DNA of 31,116 nucleotides from assembly GCA_043810345.1 (NCBI GenBank), contig JBDROF010000037.1, positions 1-31,116 of the forward strand, given 5' to 3'. This document shows, one piece after another, positions 14,665 to 23,832 of the stretch. The notes beneath the pieces are model-generated. The model was not told the origin of the DNA. It searched no databases and saw only the letters and a list, made by a program, of their open reading frames with translations. Positions within the stretch are counted from its first letter, which is position 1. Each line of letters starts with the position of its first letter. This DNA comes from QYOJ01 sp043810345. GTDB taxonomy: Bacteria > Bacteroidota > Bacteroidia > Bacteroidales > FEN-979. The translations under genes and the position numbers were made by a program.

Positions 14665-17529
14665 ATGCTTCCGTTTCTATTTCAAACCGCGAAATACCTG
14701 CATGAAAACTTTGGCGGAGATCTTTCCGGGGTGGCAGTGATTCTTCCCAACCGTCGGGCCGGGCTCTTTTTGCGAAGATTCCTTTCCGGAATGTTCCCGG
14801 GAACAACCTGGGCGCCTGCTCTTTTTTCAATTGAGGAGTTTATTGGTTCGCTCGCGGGATTGCGGGAGGTGGATCAGGTCCATTGCCTGGTGGAACTATA
14901 CCGGATCCACCTGGAGATGGAAGGGGCAGAAGCCCAGCCGTTTGATGAATTCCTCAACTGGGCCCCGCAGCTTCTCTCTGATTTCAATGAAATCGATCGC
15001 TACCTGGTCGATCCGGCAGCGCTCTTTACTTACCTGGATGAGGTACGTGCCATGACGGTCTGGAACCCGGATAACACCCCGCTCACGGAGTTCCAGCGTA
15101 GCTATCTGAAGTTTTACAACTCCCTGCTTACCTACTACAACAGACTTTCCAGCCTGTTGCTTTCCCGGGGAGAGGCCTACCAGGGGTTGATCTTCCGGCA
15201 GGCCTGGCAGAAGCTGGAGCGGGGTGAGGTTGAGGCCCCCTGGAAGAAGATGATTTTTGCAGGCTTCAACGCCATGACAACCGCAGAAGAGAAGATCATC
15301 GATCTCCTTGTGAAGCAGGGGGATGCCGGGCTCCTCTGGGATGCCGACAGCTATTACCTGGATGACCTGAAGCAGGAGGCCGGGGACTATCTTCGACAGT
15401 GGTTTCGGAAATGGCCTGAATGGTCCGGCCGGTGGAAAACGGACGACTTCCGATCCCAGCCAAAGCAGATCGAGGTGATCGGTGCGCCGGATCTGACCGG
15501 GCAGGTAAAGCTGACCGGCACCCTGCTGAAGGAGATGCAGCAGAAACAACTGTTGGACGAGCGGACTGCGGTCGTCCTCCCGGATGAAAAGCTGCTGCTT
15601 CCGTTACTCAACTCCCTCCCGGAAGGCATTGAGGCTGTGAACATCACTATGGGACTCCCGCTCAGCCAAACTCCGCTGTCGAGCCTCGTGGTGCTGGTCT
15701 ATGATATGCACCACCATGCAGTAAAGCTGTCAGCCGGGAAAAAGAGCTCCGGGAAGTTCTATTTCCGGGATGTGGTGAAGGTGCTGCAGCACCCCTATGT
15801 TTCCCAACTGGCTTCCCTCTTCATGGAGGGGAATGAATTCGCTTTCCGTGAGTTGACCGAAAAGGTCAGATCGGGCCGGCAAACCTTCCTCCGGCATAAA
15901 GATCTGGTAGAAAAGACGGGATTCTTCCATGCCGGACTCGATTTTCTGGATCTCCTGTTCACCCCATGGGATACCCCCGCCGATGCGCTGAAGGGACTTC
16001 AGGGCCTGGTGGAGAAGGTGGTCGATGCCATCCGGCCTACGCGTTCCTTATCCGTTGAACTGGAATACGCCTTTGCCATCGCCCGGATCCTCCGCCAGCT
16101 TCGGATCCTCCTGGCCGGATCAGCGGATTTCCTGACCTGGGAAAGCCTGACGAAGTTCCTGAAACAGCTCCTGACATCCACCATGCTCCCATTTTACGGT
16201 GAACCCCTGAAGGGATTGCAGATCATGGGGATGCTGGAGACCCGCACCCTCGATTTCGACCGGGTGATCATCCTCTCCTGCAACGAAGGGATCTTGCCTT
16301 CAGCCAGGCAGGTAACCTCGTTTATCCCTTATGATGTTCGCCGCGATTTTCACCTGCCCCTGTACCGGCAGCAGGATGCCGTGTATGCCTATCATTTTTA
16401 CCGGCTGATCCAGCGGGCTTCACAGGTGTGGTTGCTGTATACTACCGAACCCGGACAGCTGGGTGGAGGGGATCCAAGTCGCTTTATCCGGCAGCTCGAA
16501 GCGGAATTACCGGGGTATAACCAGGCTCTCACTCTCCGGAAAGAGGTATTGGTCACCCCTCTGATCACCGGCGAAGGTTATCCTCCGACGGAGATCATCA
16601 AGAGCGAATCGGTGATGGAGAAGCTGCTGGCGAAAGCTTCATCCGGATTTGCTCCCACGGCTCTCAACGCTTACCGCACCTGCTCCCTGCGGTTCTATTT
16701 CTCCGAGATCGCGGGATTAAAAGAGCCGGAAGAAGCAGAAGAGGAGATTGATCCGAGGACCCTCGGTTCGGCAGTTCACCATGCCCTGAAGAGTCTCTTT
16801 CAACCGCTGAAAGGCAAAGCGCTCTCCCGTTCCGTTATAACTTCCCTGGAACCTTTGGTGGAGGAAGCTGTCACACAGGGCTTCCGTAAGGTATTTCAGG
16901 GTGATAGTATTTCAACAGGAAAGAATATGCTGCTGGTAGAGGTGTCAAAGATCATGATCCGGAACTACATCCGGAGGGAGATGGCCTTCGTGGAGGAGCT
17001 GGCTGGAAAGGGGGAAACATTGACCGTTACCATGCTGGAAAAACATCTGAATGGATACCTGCATCTGCCTGTGATGGGAGTGGAACGTAAGATCCGGATC
17101 AAGGGATTCGTCGACCGCGTAGACCGGATCGGTAACATTACCCGGGTGATCGATTACAAAACCGGCAATGTCGACAGCAAAGAGGTAGCCGTGAAGAAAT
17201 GGGAGGATCTGCTCACAGAACCCTTACTGGATAAGGGATTTCAGTTACTGACATACGCCTGGCTTCTTTCTGCACAGCGTTCCGGTGGACTCCTGAACGC
17301 AGGTATCCTCTCCCTGAAAAAACAGGCGTCAGGATTCATCGCAGCCACAGTCCCTGCAGAGGAGACGGAGAAACCAACATGGGTAATCGGCCAGTATGAA
17401 TTGGAAAAAACAGGAGAGATACTTTCTTATATCCTGGCAGAGCTGTACAATCCGAAGGAGCCTTTCCGGCAAACCCAGGATCCCGACCGGTGCGGGTATT
17501 GCCCGTATGTAACTATTTGTGGCCGTTGA
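14665..17529 (+). CDS. addB: AddB-like nuclease with Fe-S cluster
   Basis: 954 residues. The N-terminal part is a helicase-like fold starting GVAVILPNRRAGLFLRRFL, without a functional Walker A GKT. A long middle region contains RVIILSCNEGILPS. The C-terminal PD-(D/E)XK nuclease has VIDYKTG (D830, K832) and QLLTYAWLL. Four cysteines, C673 and C943-x2-C946-x5-C952 at the extreme C-terminus, reproduce the split iron-sulphur staple of AddB nucleases. With AddA at 9168 it would form the break-resecting helicase-nuclease. It follows murU by 26 bp and is probably co-transcribed. Its 3' end overlaps the convergent amr gene by 17 bp. Confidence 0.9.
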   Translation: MLPFLFQTAKYLHENFGGDLSGVAVILPNRRAGLFLRRFLSGMFPGTTWAPALFSIEEFIGSLAGLREVDQVHCLVELYRIHLEMEGAEAQPFDEFLNWAPQLLSDFNEIDRYLVDPAALFTYLDEVRAMTVWNPDNTPLTEFQRSYLKFYNSLLTYYNRLSSLLLSRGEAYQGLIFRQAWQKLERGEVEAPWKKMIFAGFNAMTTAEEKIIDLLVKQGDAGLLWDADSYYLDDLKQEAGDYLRQWFRKWPEWSGRWKTDDFRSQPKQIEVIGAPDLTGQVKLTGTLLKEMQQKQLLDERTAVVLPDEKLLLPLLNSLPEGIEAVNITMGLPLSQTPLSSLVVLVYDMHHHAVKLSAGKKSSGKFYFRDVVKVLQHPYVSQLASLFMEGNEFAFRELTEKVRSGRQTFLRHKDLVEKTGFFHAGLDFLDLLFTPWDTPADALKGLQGLVEKVVDAIRPTRSLSVELEYAFAIARILRQLRILLAGSADFLTWESLTKFLKQLLTSTMLPFYGEPLKGLQIMGMLETRTLDFDRVIILSCNEGILPSARQVTSFIPYDVRRDFHLPLYRQQDAVYAYHFYRLIQRASQVWLLYTTEPGQLGGGDPSRFIRQLEAELPGYNQALTLRKEVLVTPLITGEGYPPTEIIKSESVMEKLLAKASSGFAPTALNAYRTCSLRFYFSEIAGLKEPEEAEEEIDPRTLGSAVHHALKSLFQPLKGKALSRSVITSLEPLVEEAVTQGFRKVFQGDSISTGKNMLLVEVSKIMIRNYIRREMAFVEELAGKGETLTVTMLEKHLNGYLHLPVMGVERKIRIKGFVDRVDRIGNITRVIDYKTGNVDSKEVAVKKWEDLLTEPLLDKGFQLLTYAWLLSAQRSGGLLNAGILSLKKQASGFIAATVPAEETEKPTWVIGQYELEKTGEILSYILAELYNPKEPFRQTQDPDRCGYCPYVTICGR

Positions 17530-19048
17530 GTTCCGATTCTGAAAACACCAGGGCTTCATAGATGTAGACCTCTGCATCTTTCCAGCCGTCCCAGCCAATT
17601 CCCGCTTTGCCCTCGGCACAGTGTCCCAGGAACTCCTCTTTGGTCCAGCCCGTTTCGGTGGCAACCTGTGGTAAAAACGTACCGGATGCGCTCCCTTTTT
17701 TAATATAGACTCCATGTCGCCCCAGCTCGAGTTCGTCTATATCCGTGATCTTCTTCATTGGCAACAGGACCGAGATCTCAATCTCCAGTTGGTCTAGCTC
17801 ATTGGACTGAACCGCCGGGAACCTGTAATCCTGAGTAGCACTGGCAACGGTCATCTCCTGAACCAATTTGTAAAGAGGGATATCTGCCGTGAACCGGCCG
17901 ATGCAGCCACGTAGCGCTCCTTTCTTTTTAAGGGTTACAAAAGCACCGGTATGCAGTTTCAGGTTATCAGAAAATCCGGAGGCATTCCCCTCCGGGATTT
18001 TTTTATCGCGGATATATCCGTTAAGAGTGTTGCGTGCAATCTCCAGCAATTGACGTTTGTCTGTGTAAGAGAAGGAAAACTCCTGTTTCCCTGAGGTCTC
18101 GATTGCTTTCCGGCTTACCGCGATGGCCCAGTATCCTACCACTTGTTGTTTATCACCATATTTTGAATCACCTGAATTCAGGTAGGAGATGGGTGTGTAG
18201 GTAAAATCGGGATTCCCGGCTGTCAGGTAGAGCAGGGTGAGCACGGAGGTCCATCCACAGCAGTTGGTGGCGAGGTTCTCGACGTGTTTCTTCTTATACT
18301 TATCCAGCAACTTCAGGAACTGATCCGGATCGTTGGTTACGATGGCCTCGCAGGTGGCCTGGTCGGCAACGTTGGCCTCTTTATAAGCCGGATAATGAGA
18401 GAAATCGCTACTGATCACAAAGAGGTTCCGGTCGTTGAACCAGGGTTTCAGGTGATCAGCGATCTGCCTGCACGATTCCGCAGATTGGGTGCCAAGGACA
18501 ATGGGTACCAGTTGGAATGGTTTTGAAAGATGCACCTGCAGGAAGGGAACCTGCACTTCCAGGCTGTGTTCGTATTTATCAGCTTCGGGATGAAACATAA
18601 ACAGAGGGCTCTCTTCGATGAGTTGGTTGGCGAGAGTAATGTTGACAGGGACGTTCCCGAGAGGTGTGACATAATCGCCCTGGGTATAAATGGAAGCCCC
18701 GGAGAATGCCACCTGATGACTGGACGCCAGGACGAAAACGTTGTCGAATGTCCGGTCGGGATCCACCTGGTTGAACGCGTTAGCAGCTACCTGCCCGGAA
18801 AAAACATAACCGGCATGCGGGGAGATGATAGCGGCTATTTGCGCCTGTCGGCCAGGAATGGCCTCTTTAAAAAAACCATTCAACATAGACCGGAGTTCTG
18901 TCGGGTTATCTGAATAGAACCTCCCTGCTGCTGCAGGTTTCCGGTCATTTTTTTGTGATGATGTTTCCTGATTCTGGGATGAACATCCAAGTTGTGAACC
19001 AAACATAAAGCTTATTAACAAAATGAAAGAAAACCGGGTTGTTTGCAT
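17513..19048 (-). CDS. amrB: AmmeMemoRadiSam proteins B and A fused (MEMO1-AMMECR1), lipoprotein
   Basis: 511 residues from the chosen ATG. An earlier in-frame start at 19144 lies inside the divergent gene and would bury the signal. The N-terminus is a lipoprotein signal (FSFILLISFMFGSQLGC, C22). The MEMO1 domain (about 37-315) shows KPAAAGRFYSD, SPHAGYVFSG, SSHQ, HSLEVQVPFL and NCCGW; H78, H111 and C263 or C264 correspond to the metal ligands of human MEMO1. The AMMECR1 domain (about 325-505) has the signature LRGCIGRF (379-386). These two families plus a radical SAM enzyme form the AmmeMemoRadiSam system, whose substrate is unknown; the radical SAM member is at 23833. Here both domains are in one chain predicted to be exported and lipid-anchored. 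Confidence 0.93.
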   Translation of the reverse strand: MQTTRFSFILLISFMFGSQLGCSSQNQETSSQKNDRKPAAAGRFYSDNPTELRSMLNGFFKEAIPGRQAQIAAIISPHAGYVFSGQVAANAFNQVDPDRTFDNVFVLASSHQVAFSGASIYTQGDYVTPLGNVPVNITLANQLIEESPLFMFHPEADKYEHSLEVQVPFLQVHLSKPFQLVPIVLGTQSAESCRQIADHLKPWFNDRNLFVISSDFSHYPAYKEANVADQATCEAIVTNDPDQFLKLLDKYKKKHVENLATNCCGWTSVLTLLYLTAGNPDFTYTPISYLNSGDSKYGDKQQVVGYWAIAVSRKAIETSGKQEFSFSYTDKRQLLEIARNTLNGYIRDKKIPEGNASGFSDNLKLHTGAFVTLKKKGALRGCIGRFTADIPLYKLVQEMTVASATQDYRFPAVQSNELDQLEIEISVLLPMKKITDIDELELGRHGVYIKKGSASGTFLPQVATETGWTKEEFLGHCAEGKAGIGWDGWKDAEVYIYEALVFSESELNGHK

Positions 19049-19082
19049 TATTTTTGAAATTAAACCTAGGTAAAGGTACGAA

Positions 19083-21212
19083 ATGTACAAAAGATTTGCA
19101 ATCTTCTCTGCTTTGTTTGGTTTGGGTTTTATCTCCATTTCCACCCAGATTTATCTTTTGCGTGAATTCCTTTATGTGTTTCAGGGAAATGAACTGGTAT
19201 TTGGTGTTGTATTGGCCAACTGGATGCTGATTACAGGATTTGGAGCTTTCCTTGGTCGGTTCTCCCAGCAAATGAAAGACCGGGAGTCTTATCTCCTGTT
19301 CCTGATGATATTGCTGGCTATCATTCCGGTTCTGACTGTAGTGAAACTGGATGTCTGGCGGAGTGTGGTTTTCCCGACAGGTAGCATGGTCGGGTTGCGG
19401 GAGATCTTCTACTCGTCGCTGTTGCTCCAGACACCGGTATGCTTTCTCAGCGGTTTCCTGTTTACCTCCCTCACTTCGATCCTTCCGAAAAAAGCTGGGA
19501 GGAATCCACTTGGTGGAGCCTATGCTGTGGAATCACTCGGAAGCATGATATCAGGTGGGTTGATCAACTTCGTTTTTCTCTGGACCCTGGGCTCCTTTCC
19601 GGCGATGAATATCATCTCCACCGTGTTCCTGGGGAGTGTTATTCTCTTTGCCTTCTCACAACAAAATCTCGCCCCAAAGATCGTTATCCCCCTCATTTCC
19701 GGTGGCATCATCCTGGGTTTGTACTCTGTTTCCTTTACAAATTTTAGCCTCTCCCTGCTCTATGAAGACCAGGAGGTAATTGTCGAAACGGAAACCCCTT
19801 ACGGGAGAGTGATTGTAACAGAGAGGCATGGCCAGCACAATGTATATGAAAACGGAGTACTGTTATTTAGTTCAGGCAATGTGATCAGGGATGAGGAGTC
19901 GGTCCATTTTGCCATGGTTCAGCATGACCACCCTGAAAAGGTATTACTGGTTTCGGGAGGGTTGAGCGGAGCTATACCTGAGATTCTGAAATACCGGCCG
20001 GTACGGGTTGATTATGTAGAATTAAATCCAGCCCTGATCGACATTATCAATCCCCTGACCGGATTGGAAGCAGATACACGGGTCCGCTACATCATGGCTG
20101 ACGCCCGGAGATACATAGCCCGTACTGACAGCCTGTATGATGTTGTGCTCATCAACCTGCCTGAACCTTCCACCCTTCAGTTAAACCGGTATTACACCGA
20201 TGAGTTTTTTCATGTCATGAAGCACCGGATGGATTCCGGAGGCGTGCTCTCCTTGTCATTGCCAACCGGATCTGATTACGTGAGCACTGAAGCCGGTAAG
20301 TTGAACTCCTCCATCTATTATACCCTCAAGAACCACTTTCAACATGTTTGCATCCTGCCATCAGGACGAAACTACTTCCTGGCCTCCGACGACTCCCTGG
20401 ATCTGGCTATCCCTTCGTTGATCCTCCGGAGAGGAATTCAAACGGACTACGTGAATCCATACTATTTTGACGAACAACTGTTGCAGGACCGGAGCCGTTT
20501 TGTGATGGGACATCTTTCGGAGAAGAGTGGGATCAACTACGATTTCCGTCCGGTTGCCTACTTTTACCAGCAGGCATACTGGCTTAGTCATTTCCGGCAA
20601 AACTATACCCTGATCGGTGGGATAATTTTCCTGCTGCTGGTGCTCTCTTTCCTCTCTATAAACCGCGTCAATGCAGGTATTTTTGCAGCCGGGTTTACCG
20701 CCTCTTCCACCGAGATCATCCTGTTGCTGGGATTTCAAATCACTTTTGGGTTCGTATACCAGGCATTAGGGGTGCTGATTATGGTTTTCATGCTGGGGCT
20801 GGCTATTGGTGCTGCTTCCAGGAAGCTCCTTTTCAGGAAGAATCGTCCCCGGAATTACCTGTTGTTGCAATTGCTCATGGCTACTTTTGTGATCATCATC
20901 CTGATGTTCATTTCATTGGTCCCTTTCCTGAAACTTCAGGATTACCTCGTTTTTACTGTGTTTCTTACCCTTGCTTTCGGAATTGCATTTCTAGCCGGGC
21001 TGCTCTTCTCCTTTGCAGCCCTGATCTCCAAAGGAGGAGTGGAAAAAGTGACCGCTGCCAACTATGCAGTCGATCTTTACGGCTCTGCTCTGGGCGCGTT
21101 GCTGACTGCGGTGATCCTGCTTCCCCTGATCGGAATTCATGTGACCCTTGGCGGTCTGGCTATATTGAATACCTGCACCGCGATGTGGTTCTTTGTTTCA
21201 AAGAAGAGATAA
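19083..21212 (+). CDS. Polytopic membrane protein with spermidine-synthase-like domain
   Basis: 709 residues. Residues about 5-220 are a bundle of transmembrane helices and 510-705 a second one. Between them lies a Rossmann methyltransferase/aminopropyltransferase-like domain: KVLLVSGGLSGAIPEILKY (SAM-site loop, about 286-304), VDYVELNPALID, YIMADARRYI and DVVLINLPEPSTLQLNRYYT. Genuine spermidine synthases have a catalytic aspartate in the last motif (D-x-x-D-P type); here it reads NLPEP, so polyamine synthesis is doubtful. The start is 34 bp from the divergent amrB-amrA start, so the two probably share control. Function is unknown; a membrane transferase working with the AmmeMemoRadiSam system is inference. 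Confidence 0.82.
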   Translation: MYKRFAIFSALFGLGFISISTQIYLLREFLYVFQGNELVFGVVLANWMLITGFGAFLGRFSQQMKDRESYLLFLMILLAIIPVLTVVKLDVWRSVVFPTGSMVGLREIFYSSLLLQTPVCFLSGFLFTSLTSILPKKAGRNPLGGAYAVESLGSMISGGLINFVFLWTLGSFPAMNIISTVFLGSVILFAFSQQNLAPKIVIPLISGGIILGLYSVSFTNFSLSLLYEDQEVIVETETPYGRVIVTERHGQHNVYENGVLLFSSGNVIRDEESVHFAMVQHDHPEKVLLVSGGLSGAIPEILKYRPVRVDYVELNPALIDIINPLTGLEADTRVRYIMADARRYIARTDSLYDVVLINLPEPSTLQLNRYYTDEFFHVMKHRMDSGGVLSLSLPTGSDYVSTEAGKLNSSIYYTLKNHFQHVCILPSGRNYFLASDDSLDLAIPSLILRRGIQTDYVNPYYFDEQLLQDRSRFVMGHLSEKSGINYDFRPVAYFYQQAYWLSHFRQNYTLIGGIIFLLLVLSFLSINRVNAGIFAAGFTASSTEIILLLGFQITFGFVYQALGVLIMVFMLGLAIGAASRKLLFRKNRPRNYLLLQLLMATFVIIILMFISLVPFLKLQDYLVFTVFLTLAFGIAFLAGLLFSFAALISKGGVEKVTAANYAVDLYGSALGALLTAVILLPLIGIHVTLGGLAILNTCTAMWFFVSKKR

Positions 21213-21225
21213 GGAATTGCACAAC

Positions 21226-21303
21226 ATTGCCATCATTGCCATCATTGCCATCATTGCCATCATTGCCATCATTGCCATCATTGCCATCATTGCCATCATT
21301 GCC
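21226..21303. repeat. 9-bp tandem array ATTGCCATC, eight full copies plus a partial
   Basis: Eight perfect copies followed by ATTGCC, beginning 14 bases after the stop of the membrane protein gene. There is no spacer or palindrome, so it is not CRISPR. This is the only perfect 9-bp array in the window; a heptamer array follows 20 bases later. Confidence 0.97.
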
Positions 21304-21322
21304 GGAATTTAATTCAGATTAG

Positions 21323-21357
21323 CTTTGAACCTTGAGCGTTGAGCCTTTAACCTTTTA
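21323..21357. repeat. Short heptamer array, five units
   Basis: CTTTGAA, CCTTGAG, CGTTGAG, CCTTTAA, CCTTTTA in uninterrupted 7-bp phase. It overlaps the predicted -33 region of the next promoter. Confidence 0.75.
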
Positions 21358-21368
21358 TCGTACCTTTG
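21338..21368 (+). promoter_or_regulatory. Bacteroidota-type promoter for the decayed restriction-modification gene
   Basis: GTTG (21338-21341), 19 bases, then TACCTTTG (21361-21368): a full -7 match and a one-mismatch -33 box. A start near 21375 gives a leader of about 30 bases. Confidence 0.55.
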
Positions 21369-21404
21369 TTTTCAGTCACTTAGGGACACGATCACATGTA
21401 AACG

Positions 21405-23626
21405 ATGAGTTTATTTCAACAATCGGTTGAAAAGAAATACCTGAACGAGCTGGATCCGGCGCTCCTTGACAGAAAATATGCCGACTTCCGGGAGTATTTC
21501 GGAAATCCGGAACGCCAGGAGAATATAAGAAATTCGAAAGAGGAGCAGTTCCAGGAGGGATTCCTGAGGGAGTTGTTTGTGAGGATCCTGGGCTACACCT
21601 TGAATCCGGAACCGGATTTTAATCTGACAACAGAACTTAAAAACATCGCGAACAGCAAAAAAACCGATGGAGCCATATTGAAAGGTGAATTCGTTTCTAC
21701 ATCCAGAATGCGGTTGAATACATTGATTTTAACCTTTTCGGCCTGACCAGAGAGCAGTTTTCCCTCCTGTGGCTTTGTCTTTCGAAGGAGAACCTGCTCG
21801 CCGACCTGCCCCTAAAGATCAAGGAGTCGTCGGTACTGCAGGAAGAGAACATTACCAAAAAACTCTATGCCGATTATGCGCGGTTCAGGGAGGGATTGTA
21901 TAACAATTTGGTAACAAATAATCCCGGCACAGACAGACTGCTCTTATTCAGGAAAACGCAGAAACTTCTCGACCGCTTTTTATTCGTCTTTTTTGCCGAG
22001 GACAGGCTTCTGCTGCCCCCGAACTCCATCAGTGAAATCGTTAAGCAATGGACCTCCTTAAAGGATGAAGTGGACGAGTATGTACCGTTGTATGACCGGT
22101 TTAAAAAATATTTCGGGTACATGAACACGGGATATAAAGGAAAAAGATACGATATCTATCCTTACAACGGGGGACTTTTTGCACCGGACGAGATCCTTGA
22201 CAATGTAATTATAGACGATGATGTATTGCTGGAGCATGCGGTAAAACTTAGCACATACGACTTTGAAACCGATGTGGATGTCAATGTCCTGGGACACATT
22301 TTTGAACATTCACTTGGCGAAATTGAGAACGTTCAGGCAGAAATTAAAGGGGAACAGGTTGACCGGCAAAAATCCAAACGTAAAAAAGAGGGGATCTTTT
22401 ACACGCCGGAATACATCACCCGGTATATTGTGGAGAATACCGTAGGTAAACTGTGCACAGAAAAGAGAGCCGAATTTGGTATTGTTGATGAAGAGTATGC
22501 CAGGGGGAGACCTTGTGTTGTCAGACATCACTACCGATATTCTGGAGAAGAACATCTATGGTGTGGATCTCAATGAAGAGTCGGTGGAGATTGCTAAACT
22601 CTCCCTGTGGCTGCGGACTGCCAAAAAAGGGCGGAAGCTTAACACCCTGAGCAACAATATCAAATGTGGGAACTCCCTGATCGACGATCCCGCCGTGGCC
22701 GGTGAGAAAGCCTTTAACTGGCAGCAGGAATTCCCCGAAATCTTCGCCAACGGAGGATTTGACGTGGTGATCGGGAATCCGCCTTATGTGAGAGCTGAGT
22801 TATTGGGGAGTTGCAGAGATTTCTTTGAGAAAAACTATAATATATCATTTTTTCAAGGAGAGGAATTGATATTGACTCTTATCCAGAGATAAAAAAGCAT
22901 TTTGAAAAATATAAATTAGACTTAACCCCACGAGCCTCGAGAGACGAAACTAGAGGTCGAAAACCAGGGAAATATCAATGGTTCGAAATACAGGATTCCG
23001 TTGATTATTATCCAAACTTCGAAAAACCAAAAATTGTATTTCCAAACCTTCAAAATACCAACAAATTTGCTTATGATGATTATGGAGCTTACATAAATGC
23101 CCTGGCAGTTATTTTGCCAACTGACGACAAGTTTCTGGTCGCCATTTTAAATTCAAAATTAATTTGGTATTTTCTCACCAATATTTGCGTAGTTCGCAAC
23201 GGTGGCTATATTGAGGTTAAACCACAATATTTTGAGCAAATACCTATTCCAGAAGTGTCTGAAGATGAAGCAATAAAGCTGACTCGTTTAACAGATGATT
23301 TAATATCAGACACGATGAATAATCGCAAAATAAAGACAAAACTTCTAAATCTGCTAAAGAACAAGTTTGGCAAAGTAACAATCACAAAAAAGCTTGATAA
23401 TTGGTTTGACTTTAGTTTTTCGGACCTCTACAAAGAACTGAAAAAGCAGAAAATCAGTTTAACCCTATCTGAAGAATCCGAGTGGATGGAGTTTTTTGAA
23501 GTGCAGGTAAAGGTGTATTCAGAACTTAAAACCAATATACAGAATCTAGAGAAAGAGATCGACCGGATAATTTACGAATTATATGGGTTGACAGAGGAGG
23601 AGATAAAGATTGTGGAGAGAGGATAA
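21405..23626 (+). pseudogene. Decayed type IIG/Eco57I-like restriction-modification gene
   Basis: Four consecutive homologous pieces lie in changing frames. (1) 21405-about 21700: N-terminal part up to NSKKTDGAILKGE, where the nuclease core should begin. (2) From about 21707 (NAVEYIDFNLFGLTREQF) to about 22505 (EEYA), including GIFYTPEYITRYIV. (3) From about 22483 to about 22860: GGDLVLSDITTDILEKN to the methyltransferase motif IGNPPYVRAE. (4) From about 22868: DIDSYPEIKKHFEKYK through the C-terminal specificity domain (FEQIPIPEVSEDEA) to the stop. Each junction shifts frame and lacks expected sequence: the PD-(D/E)XK active site, the SAM motif I (DPACGSG) and the start of the specificity domain. 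The total of 2.2 kb is well below the 3-3.6 kb usual for the family. Restriction and methylation should both be lost. Confidence 0.85.
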
Positions 23627-23668
23627 CCAGAATAACAATATAAAGATAAAAGAGGTTAATATTTGTTC

Positions 23669-23699
23669 TTTGAAATCTGGAATTTTTTAGCTACATTTG
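23669..23699 (+). promoter_or_regulatory. Perfect Bacteroidota promoter
   Basis: TTTG (23669-23672), exactly 19 bases, TACATTTG (23692-23699): every consensus position matches. It lies 21 bp ahead of the 26-codon remnant and 134 bp ahead of amrS, for which it may now be the working promoter. Confidence 0.8.
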
Positions 23700-23719
23700 T
23701 GATCTAAAACAGTTAAGTT

Positions 23720-23800
23720 ATGTTGACTAAAGATAATGTTATCAAAACGATATCAAAGTTTCCTGAAAACTTTACATTGGATGAATTGTCGGCTTTCTAA
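23720..23800 (+). pseudogene. Truncated N-terminus of a small antitoxin-like protein
   Basis: ATG followed by 25 codons (LTKDNVIKTISKFPENFTLDEL, then SAF) and a stop. The sequence resembles the first 20-25 residues of small Bacteroidota proteins, usually 60-80 residues, that pair with RelE/ParE-type toxins. The rest of the protein and any toxin are missing. The intact promoter upstream fits the start of a once-working operon. The identification is from memory of the family and is tentative. Confidence 0.5.
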
Positions 23801-23832
23801 GAATTGATATTTTAACAGTCCGCCATTCAACA

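Noticed and set aside
19049..19144. Longer N-terminus for the amrB-amrA fusion (start at 19144)
   Set aside because: It would overlap the divergent gene start and place the lipoprotein signal 32 residues inside the protein.
21226..21303. CRISPR-like direct repeats
   Set aside because: Units are 9 bp, contiguous, without spacers; no cas genes are present.
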